Below, one piece after another: positions 1-12,370 of a DNA stretch of 64,000 bases. The DNA comes from Asparagopsis taxiformis (Eukaryota > Rhodophyta > Florideophyceae > Bonnemaisoniales > Bonnemaisoniaceae). The stretch covers positions 1-64,000 of the forward strand of contig JALQPE010001681.1 of the NCBI GenBank assembly GCA_030407315.1, given 5' to 3'. Every line of letters begins with the position of its first letter. The first letter of the stretch is position 1. The notes beneath the pieces were generated by a model. It was not told where the DNA came from and searched no databases. It saw only the letters and a list, made by a program, of their open reading frames with translations. A program made the position numbers and the translations under genes.

Positions 1-4
1 TTCT

Positions 5-112
5 ATGGCTCAAGCGTCATCCGCAAGCGCTCCGACACCCGCGGCAACGAGTGCTCATAATACGAATGGCGTTTTGGCACGTCCCCGGCGTCGTCGCGAC
101 GGTGAGACGTGA
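5..112 (+). CDS. Possible first exon or short reading frame of a host gene, left of element E1
   Basis: An ATG at position 5 opens a 35-codon frame rich in Ala, Ser, Thr and Pro followed by an Arg-rich stretch, ending in TGA at 110. The sequence CGACGGTGAGACG near its end could instead be a splice donor, which would make this a first exon. The whole flank 1-391 is clearly more GC- and CpG-rich than the mobile DNA to its right, so it may be ordinary genic DNA interrupted by E1 at 392. I recognise no domain. The rest of the flank, 113-391, holds no reading frame I can assign. Confidence 0.25.
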   Translation: MAQASSASAPTPAATSAHNTNGVLARPRRRRDGET

Positions 113-522
113 CTACCACTCCCGCATCCGCGTCTGGGAGTCGCGCGAACGTCTGTGTGTTCCCCTGCGGTCTAATTCCTGTTCCTTCTTCGGTTTCCTA
201 AAAAATCCCTTCGGCTGCGCAACATGTACCCGTCGTCGCTCCGCGTGCGCGTTACGAAAGACCCTTCTGCATTACTTTCCCGTGCCGCGCGCAATGCCGA
301 CTTGGTCTGAAATTTATGCCGCTTCGCAATATTTCCCGCGACGCTTTCAGTGGGTGCGTATTGTCCGATGTCATAACCACTACGCGGTATCGTCTGTGTT
401 TTTTCGGAAGTGGACGCGGACGTCCAGTCTCTCTAGTACGGGTCCTAGTCGGCCCCGAGATTTACTAGAACAAATGAACGTCCGCGTCCGAAAAAAAATA
501 AAAATTTTTGGATGCGGACGTC

Positions 523-826
523 CACTTTCTCTAGTACGTTCGGCGGAATACTAGGACCCGACATCCACTTTCTCTAGTACGTTCGGCGGAATACTAGGAC
601 CCGACATCCAATTTCTCTAGTACATTCAGCGGAATACTAGGACCCGACATCCAATTTCTCTAGTACATTCAGCGGGATCCTAGGACCCGACATCCACTTT
701 CTCTAGTACGTTCGGCGGAATACTAGGACCCGACATCCACTTTCTCTAGTACGTTTGGCGGAGTACTAGGACCCGACATCCAGTTTTTCTAGTACGTTTG
801 GCCGGATACTAGGACCCGACATCCAG
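523..826. repeat. 43-bp tandem repeat near the left end of E1, about 7 copies
   Basis: Seven consecutive units share the core TTTCTCTAGTACGTTCGGCG and the trailer CTAGGACCCGACATCC. Single-base variants (GTACATTCAGC, GTACGTTTGGC) are shared by neighbouring units, which suggests stepwise duplication. The related element at 54927 has only two or three units (55049-55143), so copy number varies. Subterminal arrays of this kind are commonly transposase-binding regions in large DNA transposons; that role here is inferred. Confidence 0.8.
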
Positions 827-949
827 TATACAATATATCAGCAAAAACCCGGAGGGAAGAAATTACAGCGGATGGTAAATTAAGGGCCCATATCGGACCG
901 TATTTTATTCTCTCATTTACGAAACTGCTCGTATACAATACGTCTCTCT

Positions 950-1092
950 AGAATAGGAAATACATATCTGGTCAGAATAGGAAATAAATACCCGGTTAGA
1001 ATAGGAAATACGTATCAAGCCAGGATACGGAATATGTATCCAGCTAGAATATGGAATACGTATCCAGCCAGAATACAAAATACCTGTCAGCA
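950..1092. repeat. 24-bp tandem repeat, about 6 copies
   Basis: Units of the form AGAATAGGAAATACGTATCC plus AGCC repeat head to tail. Because 24 is divisible by three, all units stay open in several frames on both strands and give artefactual eight-residue peptide repeats. The homologous array in E3 (55270-55445) has about eight units. Confidence 0.75.
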
Positions 1093-1099
1093 TACCGTC

Positions 1100-2860
1100 G
1101 ATCACCCATCTCCCTCACTATCGCGTTCTCCCTACCATCCGAACGCCATGCACCACCATCCGCACATACTTCAAGAACCCTCACGACCTAGATTACAAAA
1201 AATCTGCTCCTTCCCAATACCATCCCCGCTTTCCTCGACACCACCCCAGCCCATTAAATCATCAAGACATGAAACACGAACATGGTCAGCAAAATCTTAC
1301 ACGACTTGAAACCCACTCTTACTTCTATCGTATGCCTGAAAATATACACATACCAGAAACACCTCACAGCTTCATTCCCCATCTTCCTAGATCCCTTCTT
1401 CACTCTCCCTGAGTCCTGCCATTCCTGCTTCACCACTCCTGCATCACATACACAACATCAACCCCAACAGTCAGATTCAAAAGCAACGCTTACCACGCCA
1501 GATATCTTAGAAAATCCCTTACTTACCTCTCATCCATCCTACACACAATACAAACCATGATCCAAAAACCTTGCAATGAATAATCAAAGTCAGCAGTCCA
1601 TATCTTCGCAAAACAAGTCTTGGCGCTCAATGAAACTTACCTTCTGTCATCACCATTCCAGCATCACCTGCATAAAATCGAAATCAACCACAACAGTCGG
1701 ACTCAAAACCCACATGTCCCTCTCAGCATACTCTCAAAACTTCCGCACTTTCCTTCGCTCGACACAATACGCACCATGACTGGATAAGCTTCCAATGAAT
1801 AAATATCGCATTAACTGCAATAGTCAGATTCGAAACAAACACTTCTCTCGATGCATACCCTCAGAACTCACTTACTCTCGTTTCATTCTACACACAATAC
1901 ATACCAAAAGTCGAAAATCTCACAACCAACAAATGAAGTCAACATTCCGCATCTTCGCACCACCGGACTGCGCGCTAAATGCAACTTACCTTCCGTCATC
2001 ACCATTCCTGCATCACCTACAAAAAATCGAAATCAACAACAACAGTCGGACTGAAAACCCATGCTTCCCTCGCTGCATACCCTCAGAACTCACTTACCCT
2101 CGTTGTATCCTGCACACAATAGAAACCATAAGTCAAAAATTGTACAAAAAAATGTAGTCAGCATTCCATATCTTCGCGCAACTTAACTAGGCGCTCAATG
2201 TAACTTACCTTCCGTCATCACCATTCCAGAATCACCTACACAAAATCAACATCAACCACAGCAGTCAGACTCAAAACCCACATTCCACTCACTGCACCCC
2301 TCAAATGCTCACCTACCTCCTTTCCACCCTTCAGCAAATATGCACCATGACTCACTAAGCTCCCAATAAATAAATATTGCATAAAAGACGACAGTCACAT
2401 TTAAAACAAACACTTCCCTCGCTTCATACCCTCAGGACGCACTTAACCTCTTCATCTCGTTGCATCATACAAACAATACAACCAATAATTCACAAATCGT
2501 GCAACGAAAAAATGTAGTCAGCATTCCATTTCATCGCGAAACCCGTCTTTCAGCTCAATGAAACTTACCTTACTTCATCACTATTCCTGCACCACCTATA
2601 CAACATCAAAATGAACCAGAACAGTCAGACTAAAAACCCATGCATCCCTTATTGCACACCCGCGAGACTCACTTACTTACCTGCCTCCCATGGTTCACAA
2701 CATGCAAACCATGACTCACGAAGCTTCTAATGAATCAATATCGCATCAACGACAACAGTACGACTCAAAACACACGCTTCCCTCGCTGCATACTCTCCAA
2801 ACTGGCATACTCACCGTCGTTCTATCCTCTACACCAAACAAAGGAAACACGACCAAAGAA
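1100..2860. repeat. Degenerate tandem repeats in the E1 left arm, composite period about 350 bp
   Basis: The word CAGTCAGACTCAAAACC and close variants recur near 1468, 1693, 1829, 2041, 2261, 2391, 2616 and 2756. Spacings alternate between about 220 and 135 bases, so the higher-order unit is about 350 bp. Copies are diverged. The same array occurs in E3 at about 55480-56830. One strand is very poor in G, which opens long spurious reading frames. I find no coding signal here. Confidence 0.7.
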
Positions 2861-2869
2861 CCTCAGCCA

Positions 2870-3376
2870 GTGACGGCGGAGAAGTGGAATTCCACAGGTT
2901 AACCTGCGGCGTCGACTGGACAGCTTTCAACGTCAGCTTAAGTCCTGCTGTGCATACTCCATATCATCGCCGGTATTGAGATTAATAATGGCCCAAGCCA
3001 TGGTCTCTGAACTCCCGAATGATGAGATCCGGATCGAGAACATCGGAATGGTATAATCATATATATCACAATCCATTTGCTTCCCTTAAATGATCCCTGT
3101 AATATCCACTGTAAAGCACAAACTTATTCCATGAAGTTCGCAATTAATATAATTTTATTATTTCAAATGAATTAATTGAAAATCCATCTCCCACGGCGGT
3201 CATTCATCCTTCCAAGCGCACGTTGCCAGCAAAATGTGTGACCTAGCGGTGATGATTGATCGCTCAGGCACATTCCACCATTGGGCTGCCAGAAGTGAGC
3301 ACAAAACTGATACCCACAAAACCACGAGAACATTACAAACGAGGTCTCGAACGCACATTTGGAGTACAATATAAAT
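2870..3376. promoter_or_regulatory. Leader region homologous to the sequence upstream of the E3 transposase gene
   Basis: This stretch aligns with about 56880-57400, the sequence immediately before the ATG of the E3 transposase at 57451. In E1 the coding sequence that should follow is gone and the alignment stops at about 3350, where the palindrome arm begins. By position it probably contains the transposase promoter and 5' leader. The motif ATATAAATA near 3370 is TATA-like but unproven. Confidence 0.45.
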
Positions 3377-5543
3377 ACTATACAACAAACTCTACTCGCT
3401 ATCTCAGACGACGCGGCTCACAAGTGGCGTAGTCCCAATTTTCCGTAACGCCTTTCCTGATGCTTAAAAGTAAAAAACACGTCAAAACGTATATCAGAAA
3501 TGAGTGCGAGAGTTTTCTGCACAGGAGATGCTGAGCCACCAAATTGATTTTTCGGAAATTTTAGAATTTCTGGGCTGGCCAGCAATGCAATCGAGCTGGA
3601 CATCCACCGGACGTCCATTTCAGGTTGATCGTGAGAGAGTAGGGCGGGACCATGATGAAACAAGGACCAAGACCTGTCCCTGACGTGTTGAGCCTGAAAT
3701 CGACCCTTCGTAAGACGCGATTTTGGCTTACAGTTAGTGCTTACAGAAGCCAGTGATGACCCCGGTCGGGGCAGCAGCCGGTTCCTGGGGCCGTTGTGGC
3801 CAAATTAGACACCTTGATTTGAATTGAAATTTGGGCTATTCTCAAAAACATGCACATGTGAACATGTTTTTGAGATGGGGGTCTGCCGTACGGCACAATC
3901 GACCCGCCCAAATCGATGATTTTTCACAATTTTTTTCTGCCCGAAATTTTAGAATTTCTGGGCTGGCCAGCAGTGCAATCGAGCTGGACATCCACAGGAC
4001 GTCCATTTCAGGTTGGTCGTGTGCTGCCCACATCCATGCATTGCAGCAACTAAGCAGGCGGGCTCACTACTCATACAAAGTGCACGGAATATGAGTAACG
4101 TGATGTGTGAGTGTTGTTTGTCGTGAGGATGTAAGGTGGGACCATGATGAAACAGGGAAAAAGATGTCTCCCTAGCATAACTTGGGCTTGAAGCCTGGAA
4201 TCGACCCTTCGTGAGATGTGGCTTTGCTTACAGTTGGTGCTTACAGAAGCCAGTGACGGCCCCGGCCGGGGCAGCAGCCGGTTCCTGGGGCCGTTGTGGC
4301 CAAATTAGACACCTTGATTTGAATTGAAATTTGGGCTATTCTCAAAAACATGCACATGTGAACATGTTTTTGAGATGGGGGTGTGCCGTACGGCACTTTC
4401 GACCGCCCAAATCGATATAATTTTGCAATTTTTTTCTGACTGAAATTTTAGAATTTCTGGGCTCGCCAGCAATGCAATTGAGCTGGACATTCACCGGACG
4501 TCCATTTCAGGTTGGTCGAGTATTGCACATGGATACAGTTTTGCAGCTATTTCTCAGCCCAACATTTTAGAATTTCAGGGCTGACCAGCAATGTAACCGA
4601 GCCGGACTTCCACTGGACGTCCATTTCAAGTTAGGCTAGTGCTGCACATTTGCTCGCATCGCAGCAACTAAGCAAGTGTTGACAGCACCGAGATGCCATG
4701 CAGACAAGGGGGAATCGGCTGCAAACGGCTTCCCTGGTCGGCGGCTGGATGTCTGGATGTGAATGGCTGCAAGCATGGAAATCTTGCTACCGCACAGCGC
4801 ATACACACTGCAGCAGCACATCACTGACGCATGCGAAAGTTGGGTGCTGCAGTGCGTGGTTGTTTGTGTGTTTGTGTGTTTGTGTGTGTATGACGAACCT
4901 TGTGGTATCCCTAGGCGTGCACTGGTTCAAAAAGTTTGGACTGCCCCATCGGTCGTACTTTGGCGCATTTACATGCATCGGAGAACGACCAAGGAGGTAG
5001 AGCAGCAATCGCTGTTGGCTGAGCGTCCAAACTGGAGGGCTTGGGGCAATGGTTCTATAGCAGTCATTTATAGGACGCCCACCGTTGATGACTGAGATCC
5101 ACGGTGGGTTTAGTATTCATGGTGTTGTCCTGCATTGGCGGACGTCGAAGACGAGTACTTCCAGTGAGCGTCCAAGGTGAACAGCTCAGCAGAGGATTAT
5201 GATGTGGATGTGAAGGCATGGATGAGGCCAGCAGGAACGTTTCTGCAAGATGGGCGTGAGTGGGTAAGTGAGCGGGGAGGGGCCGCTCGGGGCGCTTGGT
5301 AGCTTCTGGGGCCGTTGTGGCCAAATTAGAATCAAGCCTATGTCCGGCGGACGTCCTGAATTGCTTTATTTTTTGGGCTATTCTCAAAAACATGCACATG
5401 TGAACATGTTTTTGAGATGGGGGTGTGCCGTACGGCACTTTCGACCGCCCAAATCGATGTATTTTTGCATTTTTTTTCTGACTGAAATTTTAGAATTTCT
5501 GGGCTCGCCAGCAATGCAATTGCGCTGGTCATTCACCGGACGT
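3377..5543. repeat. Left arm of the giant E1 palindrome
   Basis: This arm is matched in inverted orientation by 8170-11850. Landmarks in outward-to-inward order are the ACTATACAACAAAC edge, several copies of a unit with the 14-bp palindrome GTGCCGTACGGCAC, a GT-rich microsatellite at 4855-4890, and the inner edge at ATTCACCGGACGT (5531-5543). The arm has three copies of the hairpin CTCAAAAACATG...CATGTTTTTGAG (near 3840, 4338 and 5380). The arms are similar but not identical, and reading frames across them mirror each other, so I call no genes here. Confidence 0.85.
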
Positions 5544-8169
5544 CCATTTCCATTTCAGATCTACTGGTTGCACTAGGCCTGAAAGTGTTTCTGGATAGGG
5601 CCGAATAACGACCTGGGCAGCACGCACTGCGTAAGATGATCTGTGTGATGCAGACTGCAAGGATTTCTATGGTGATTCTGGCTGGGGAATGTGGTAAGCT
5701 TGATTGTTGCGTGGCTTTGTATCTCCTTGCCTGCCATTTTGCTTGGATATTTACACGAGCGATCAAACCGAAGACGCCGACTCGGCACAACTACCAACTC
5801 TCCTAGCTTCGAGTCAGCGCCATCTAATTGCAACTTGTGACACTCAAGACGAATACGTTGTGCTGATCTCTGCAATGAAAATTGAGTTAGTGCTGCAGTT
5901 CTTTTGGTCGATGCCAATATGCAGGGATACTGTTTACACCTTTTGGGAGTCAAGAAGTTCTCAGATTGCAAATCAAATCAGATCATGGTAGAATATCTGA
6001 CTTTTCTCTCTTCCCTTCACCACATCTGCATCCGGAGCTGAGCCAAGCTGAGCTGGAGGGAACCCGGCCGCTGACCCCTGTCATTCTCATAAAAATCTTT
6101 AATGCAATACTATTCGTGTATGGTAATGTAAGTGCTAATGAAAATGTATACAAGTCTAGAATAAACGTTGCAGTGGTTCTTTGTAGCTATCGATACTTGC
6201 TAAAAATCTGTAGCTTTTGCTTCTCGCATGGACGAGTTGCAGTCTTTGTGTTTGTTTCATTTCTGCCACAAACGAGAGGCAATCAGGGTCTGTGTGCACA
6301 TAGAGAATGATTTAATATATGCGCTCATTGCCGTCGTAGATACTTTTAACAATGGCCAGTACGTTTCTCTCGGCCGCCGCCGGGTACGGTCGGACTGAAA
6401 GATCGGGGAGATGTGTGGAGAGTAGTGTTTGGATAGAGACGAACGTTGTGATGGATGGAATGGTGATGATTTCATGCTGAAGCGATGGGAGATGGATGGA
6501 TATGGTTGAATGAAATCTAGTATTCCGAAGGAGGCCTTTTCTCGAGGAAGAGGCATTATATTCTCACAAAGCATGTAGATACTGGTTTCCAGTTTGGTAT
6601 GCTATTGTAGCTCAATTCACATCTTATCTACACGTACGTATGGAGAGAGATCCAAGTGTGCGTGGCACAAGTCCAACGGTGAAACAACGCAGTATGAAAC
6701 TACCACAGATAAGGCGGCGTACAAAATCCTCGACTCAAGGCAGCTCTCAGGCTTTCGTGAGCACCGACTTCGTTCCACCAAGATGTTGCGGAAATATGTG
6801 CTGGTCTAACTTGATACGACCATTGGACAGTTTTGCTCTCTAAGCAATGAGCGAAAAATCAATGATTGCGCGTGTCGTCGGTACGGTCTTGTAATGTTGG
6901 CTCAACCAATAACATCTAACGTTGAGTTATCCACCCTCCGCCGTGTCGTGTCGTAAATTTGCACAGAAAATTTGTTTCAAATCTTTGCTCCAATTATCAG
7001 CTCAAATACGGCATTGATCTCCAGCTTCATCTGGACAGAAACACCGATCGCTCGATGTCTGTCTCAGATAAACCGCAGTCAAACGCCATGCGGAAAGTTT
7101 CATCGCTTCCCGTTGCGACTGAATCTGCAAACGCCACACAAAAATTTGCCCTTTCCGCGTCCGGAACGAACGCCGACTACATGTCGTCAGGTTCCTGATC
7201 GACTGGATCGATGGAGCTTGCTCTGCAGGAGAGCAGGACAGGCGGTTTGTTATGCCTGGACAATTTCCATACCGATCTCCCTTCTTGAGTGCAAAATTAC
7301 GAGTCTAGAAATTGACCTGCATCGGCTGCTGTATCACATCTGTGCTAAGGATTGATGATACCCGTACCGCTGAGAAATTGCAGCTCTGGTAACGTGGGGA
7401 TGATGTGCTGAACACGCAGAACGCTGATCCATAACGGGACTGCTTCATAGGCATAGTACGGAATGTATTGAGACAGCCCAAGCGAATTCAGGAGGGAGCA
7501 CCAGGGCAGTGCGCGGTGACTCAGCAGATACCAGTGGTGAGTGGTCTAAATGGGGCTACACACGAGTTTGTCAATGAACAGTCTAGTTTAGTTTGGAAAT
7601 GTGTCGGATGGATGGTATGTTGTAAATGTCGACAGATTTGAGGAAGCGATAGAAGCAATCAGCACCGTGTAGTTGCATCAAGGCTTTAGTGGCCATTGCT
7701 AGAGAACTTTCTCCAATGCCCTTATTGCAGGATGGGCAGAAAACCCGGCCGGTTTCGAGATTGAAGAATTCATTGCGCAGATTGAATGAATGCAATTGAC
7801 GGAGAATGCAGAAGTATACAATGGTATCGTTTTGCAGGGTGACGTAGGGGAAACATGTTGGGCTTGTTGGAAATGCTGAGAGCGATGATGAGATCCAGTC
7901 GTTTCCGTCGTAGATGGCAGTGCTTATTTTCTGCACGGCTAGCTTGTCTGCTGGGCGACTGGGCGGTATTGGCGTACGATGAAGCGGGACTGGTGGTGTT
8001 TAAATGACATTTTTTGTTTGAAGATGGATGTATGTGTGCGACTAGAATGTAGTAAGAGCATGAAAATGTTTATGTTTGATGGGCGTCGCATGTTGGGGGA
8101 CTTTATGTCGTGTGGGGCAATAATGTATCAGGTATTTGAAGCAGACAGCAATCGCTTGAGCGCATATAG
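5544..8169. other. Unique spacer at the centre of the E1 palindrome
   Basis: About 2.6 kb without inverted match in the window. The longest plausible frame is on the minus strand at 7583-7936: 117 residues with a Cys-x-x-Cys pair in a GRVFCPSCNKG context. That could be a zinc-binding remnant of a gene captured by the element. I do not recognise the protein, and no other frame here looks convincing. Confidence 0.4.
7583..7936 (-). pseudogene. Unrecognised 117-residue frame with a CPSC pair, possible gene remnant
   Basis: The predicted peptide has ordinary amino-acid composition, unlike the low-complexity frames nearby, and contains FCPSCNKGIGESS, which could be half of a zinc site. There is no matching second Cys/His pair, no recognisable domain, and the frame lies in the palindrome spacer. 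I treat it as a possible remnant of a captured host gene and do not assign a function. Confidence 0.2.
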
Positions 8170-11100
8170 ACGTCCGGTGAATGACCAGCGCAATTGCATT
8201 GCTGGCGAGCCCAGAAATTCTAAAATTTCAGTCAGAAAAAAAATGCAAAAATACATCGATTTGGGCGGTCGAAAGTGCCGTACGGCACACCCCCATCTCA
8301 AAAACATGTTCACATGTGCATGTTTTTGAGAATAGCCCAAAAAATAAAGCAATTCAGGACGTCTGCCGGACATAGGCTTGATTCTAATTTGGCCACAACG
8401 GCCCCAGAAGCTACCAAGCGCCCCGAGCGGCCCCTCCCCGCTCACTTACCCACTCACGCCCATCTTGCAGAAACGTTCCTGCTGGCCTCATCCATGCCTT
8501 CACATCCACATCATAATCCTCTGCTGAGCTGTTCACCTTGGACGCTCACTGGAAGTACTCGTCTTCGACGTCCGCCAATGCAGGACAACACCATGAATAC
8601 TAAACCCACCGTGGATCTCAGTCATCAACGGTGGGCGTCCTATAAATGACTGCTATAGAACCATTGCCCCAAGCCCTCCAGTTTGGACGCTCAGCCAACA
8701 GTGATTGCTGCTCTACCTCCTTGGTCGTTCTCCGATGCATGTAAATGCGCCAAAGTACGACCGATGGGGCAGTCCAAACTTTTTGTACCAGTGCACGCCT
8801 AGGGATACCACAAGGTTCGTCATACACACACAAAGACACAAAGACACACAAACACACAAACACACAAACACGCACTGCAGCACCCAACTTTCGCATGCGT
8901 CAGTGATGTGCTGCTGCAGTGTGTATGCGCTGTGCGGTAGCAAGATTTCCATGCTTGCAGCCATTCACATCCAGACATCCAGCCGCCGACCAGGGAAGCC
9001 GTTTGCAGCCGATTCTCCCTTGTCTGCATGGCATCTCGGTGCTGTCAACACTTGCTTAGTTGCTGCGATGCGAGCAAATGTGCAGCACTAGCCTAACTTG
9101 AAATGGACGTCCAGTAGAAGTCCGGCTCGGTTACATTGCTGGTCAGCCCTGAAATTCTAAAATGTTGGGCTGAGAAATAGCTGCAAAACTGTATCCATGT
9201 GCAATACTCGACCAACCTGAAATGGACGTCCGGTGAATGTCCAGCTCAATTGCATTGCTGGCGAGCCCAGAAATTCTAAAATTTCAGTCAGAAAAAAATT
9301 GCAAAATTATATCGATTTGGGCGGTCGAAAGTGCCGTACGGCACACCCCCATCTCAAAAACATGTTCACATGTGCATGTTTTTGAGAATAGCCCAAATTT
9401 CAATTCAAATCAAGGTGTCTAATTTGGCCACAACGGCCCCAGGAACCGGCTGCTGCCCCGGCCGGGGCCGTCACTGGCTTCTGTAAGCACCAACTGTAAG
9501 CAAAGCCACATCTCACGAAGGGTCGATTCCAGGCTCAGGCTCAATACGCCAGGGCGAAGTTTTGGTCCTTGTTTCGACATGCTCCCACCCCACTTTCTCA
9601 CGACAAACACTGCTCATCCATCATGCTGCACATGCTACGTGCACTTCGTATGAGCAGTGGGCCCGCCTGCGTGGTTGCTGTAATGCGTAGATGTGAGCAG
9701 CATACGAACAACCCAGAATGGACGTCTGGTGGATGTCCGGCTCAATTGCATTGCTGGCGAGCCCAGAAATTCTAAAATTTCGGGCAGAAAAAAATTGTGA
9801 AAAATCATCGATTTGGGCGGGTCGATTGTGCCGTACGGCAGACCCCCATCTCAAAAACATGTTCACATGTGCATGTTTTTGAGAATAGCCCAAATTTCAA
9901 TTCAAATCAAGGTGTCTAATTTGGCCACAACGGCCCCAGGAACCGGCTGCCGCCCCGACCGGGGCCGTCACTGGCTTCGGTAAGCACTAACTGTAAGCCA
10001 AAATCGCGTCTTACGAAGGGTCGATTCCAGGCTTCAAGCCCAAGTTATGCTAGGGAGACATCTTTTTCCCTGTTTCATCATGGTCCCACCTTACATCCTC
10101 ACGACAAACAACACTCACACATCACGTTACTCATATTCCGTGCACTTTGTATGAGCAGTGGGCCCGCCTGCGTGGTTGCTGCAATGCGTAGATGTGAGCA
10201 GCATACGACCAACCTGAATGGACGTCTGGTGGATGTCCGGCTCAATTGCATTGCTGGCGAGCCCAGAAATTCTAAAATTTCGGGCAGAAAAAAATTGTGA
10301 AAAATCATCGATTTGGGCGGGTCGATTGTGCCGTACGGCAGACCCCCATCTCAAAAACATGTTCACATGTGCATGTTTTTGAGAATAGCCCAAATTTCAA
10401 TTCAAATCAAGGTGTCTAATTTGGCCACAACGGCCCCAGGAACCGGCTGCCGCCCCGACCGGGGCCGTCACTGGCTTCGGTAAGCACTAACTGTAAGCCA
10501 AAATCGCGTCTTACGAAGGGTCGATTCCAGGCTTCAAGCCCAAGTTATGCTAGGGAGACATCTTTTTCCCTGTTTCATCATGGTCCCACCTTACATCCTC
10601 ACGACAAACAACACTCACACATCACGTTACTCATATTCCGTGCACTTTGTATGAGCAGTGGGCCCGCCTGCGTGGTTGCTGTAATGCGTAGATGTGAGCA
10701 GCATACGACCAACCCAGAATGGACGTCTGGTGGATGTCCGGCTCAATTGCATTGCTGGCGAGCCCAGAAATTCTAAAATTTCGGGCAGAAAAAAATTGTG
10801 AAAAATCATCGATTTGGGCGGGTCGATTGTGCCGTACGGCAGACCCCCATCTCAAAAACATGTTCACATGTGCATGTTTTTGAGAATAGCCCAAATTTCA
10901 ATTCAAATCAAGGTGTCTAATTTGGCCACAACGGCCCCAGGAACCGGCTGCCGCCCCGACCGGGGCCGTCACTGGCTTCGGTAAGCACTAACTGTAAGCC
11001 AAAATCGCGTCTTACGAAGGGTCGATTCCAGGCTTCAAGCCCAAGTTATGCTAGGGAGACATCTTTTTCCCTGTTTCATCATGGTCCCACCTTACATCCT

Positions 11101-11850
11101 CACGACAAACAACACTCACACATCACGTTACTCATATTCCGTGCACTTTGTATGAGTAGTGAGCCCGCCTGCTTAGTTGCTGCAATGCATGGATGTGGGC
11201 AGCACACGACCAACCTGAAATGGACGTCCGGTGGATGTCCGGCTCAATTGCATTGCTGGCGAGCCCAGAAATTCTAAAATTTCGGGCAGAAAAAAATTGT
11301 GAAAAATCATCGATTTGGGCGGGTCGATTGTGCCGTACGGCAGACCCCCATCTCAAAAACATGTTCACATGTGCATGTTTTTGAGAATAGCCCAAATTTC
11401 AATTCAAATCAAGGTGTCTAATTTGGCCACAACGGCCCCAGGAACCGGCTGCCGCCCCGACCGGGGTCATCACTGGCTTCTGTAAGCACCAACTGTAAGC
11501 CAAAATCGCGTCTTACGAAGGGTCGATTTCAGGCTCAACACGTCAGGGACAGGTCTTGGTCCTTGTTTCATCATGGTCCCGCCCTACTCTCTCACGATCA
11601 ACCTGAAATGGACGTCCGGTGGATGTCCAGCTCGATTGCATTGCTGGCCAGCCCAGAAATTCTAAAATTTCCGAAAAATCAATTTGGTGGCCCAGCATCT
11701 CCTGTGCCGAAAATTCCCGCGCTCACTTGTGATATACGTCTAGACGTGTTTCGCACTTGTACGCATCAGGGAAGGCGTCACGGAAGGTTGAGACTACGCT
11801 ACTTGTGTACCGCGTCGTCTGAAATAGCGAGTAGTGTTTGTTGTATAGTT
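8170..11850. repeat. Right arm of the giant E1 palindrome
   Basis: This is the inverted counterpart of 3377-5543, longer by about 1.5 kb because the outer unit has been amplified. It includes a CA-rich microsatellite at 8819-8873 that mirrors 4855-4890 with a different length. Six copies of the CTCAAAAACATG hairpin fall in this arm (near 8300, 9353, 9853, 10353, 10853 and 11353). Confidence 0.85.
9620..11640. repeat. About 500-bp tandem array, four near-identical copies
   Basis: The block running from the GTGCCGTACGGCA palindrome through TCATGGTCCCACCTTACATCC repeats with a period of almost exactly 500 bases (equivalent points at 9851, 10351, 10851 and 11351). The inner copies differ at only a few positions. 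The left palindrome arm has a single equivalent unit (about 3832-4330), so the array arose after the palindrome by unequal exchange or replication slippage. Confidence 0.85.
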
Positions 11851-12052
11851 GTGGAGTATGCGTCTGGTGGTTTGTAAAGCTTGCAGAACGGGATAGGGAT
11901 GTGGGTGGCTCCATTTTATGAATACATGAATACAAATATTCAGGGTTGACGAAGCGGAAAGGCATACGCTCATACATGTATGAGTTTGCATAGTGGAGAA
12001 AATATTTACATCGAAATTTACATGGAAGAGATGGAGGTTTTAAGGATGAGGT

Positions 12053-12370
12053 ATGAGAGGAAGAAAATTCTTCTGTGGTATGAGGATGTGTTCTGTGGGG
12101 GGTGGATGGAATCTTGGGATGGGATGGTACAGGGGGAAGTGGAAATGTACGGAGTGCGGGTTTAGATTGGAGTGTGATTCGGAGAGGAGTGCCGACAAGC
12201 ATATTATGGGGATTGGGGAGACGCTGCGGGGTGTTGGGGTAGTGAGGGCGGAGGAGGTGTTTAGGTGGGACCGTAGGAGGGTGCGGTTGAAGGCCCCGAG
12301 AGGAGGGGGTTTTAGGAAAGTGAGGAGAAAGAGGTGGGAAGGGGGGTGGCGTCTGTTCTGGCTGTGGTGA
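12053..12370 (+). pseudogene. Short frame with a C-x2-C zinc-finger-like segment, right end of E1
   Basis: The plus-strand frame contains KWKCTECGFRLECDS followed by a Lys-His about 12 residues later, resembling a C2H2-type finger that lacks its second His. It continues into a basic segment with repeated Arg. The same frame is present at 52169-52423 with mostly conservative changes, which hints that it once encoded protein. The strand is strongly purine-rich, so the Pro/His-rich frames on the opposite strand are probably artefacts. Function unknown. Confidence 0.3.

Noticed and set aside
51..554. 167-residue frame across the E1 left boundary
   Set aside because: It crosses from the flank into the transposon terminus, has no ATG start, and shows no domain.
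523..1092. CRISPR-like regular repeats
   Set aside because: Repeat units are contiguous without unique spacers, lie in a eukaryotic transposon end, and no cas genes are present.
3831..11395. Many 60-90-residue frames with near-identical peptides, on both strands
   Set aside because: They are mirror images created by the palindrome arms and the 500-bp repeats, and no frame is favoured.
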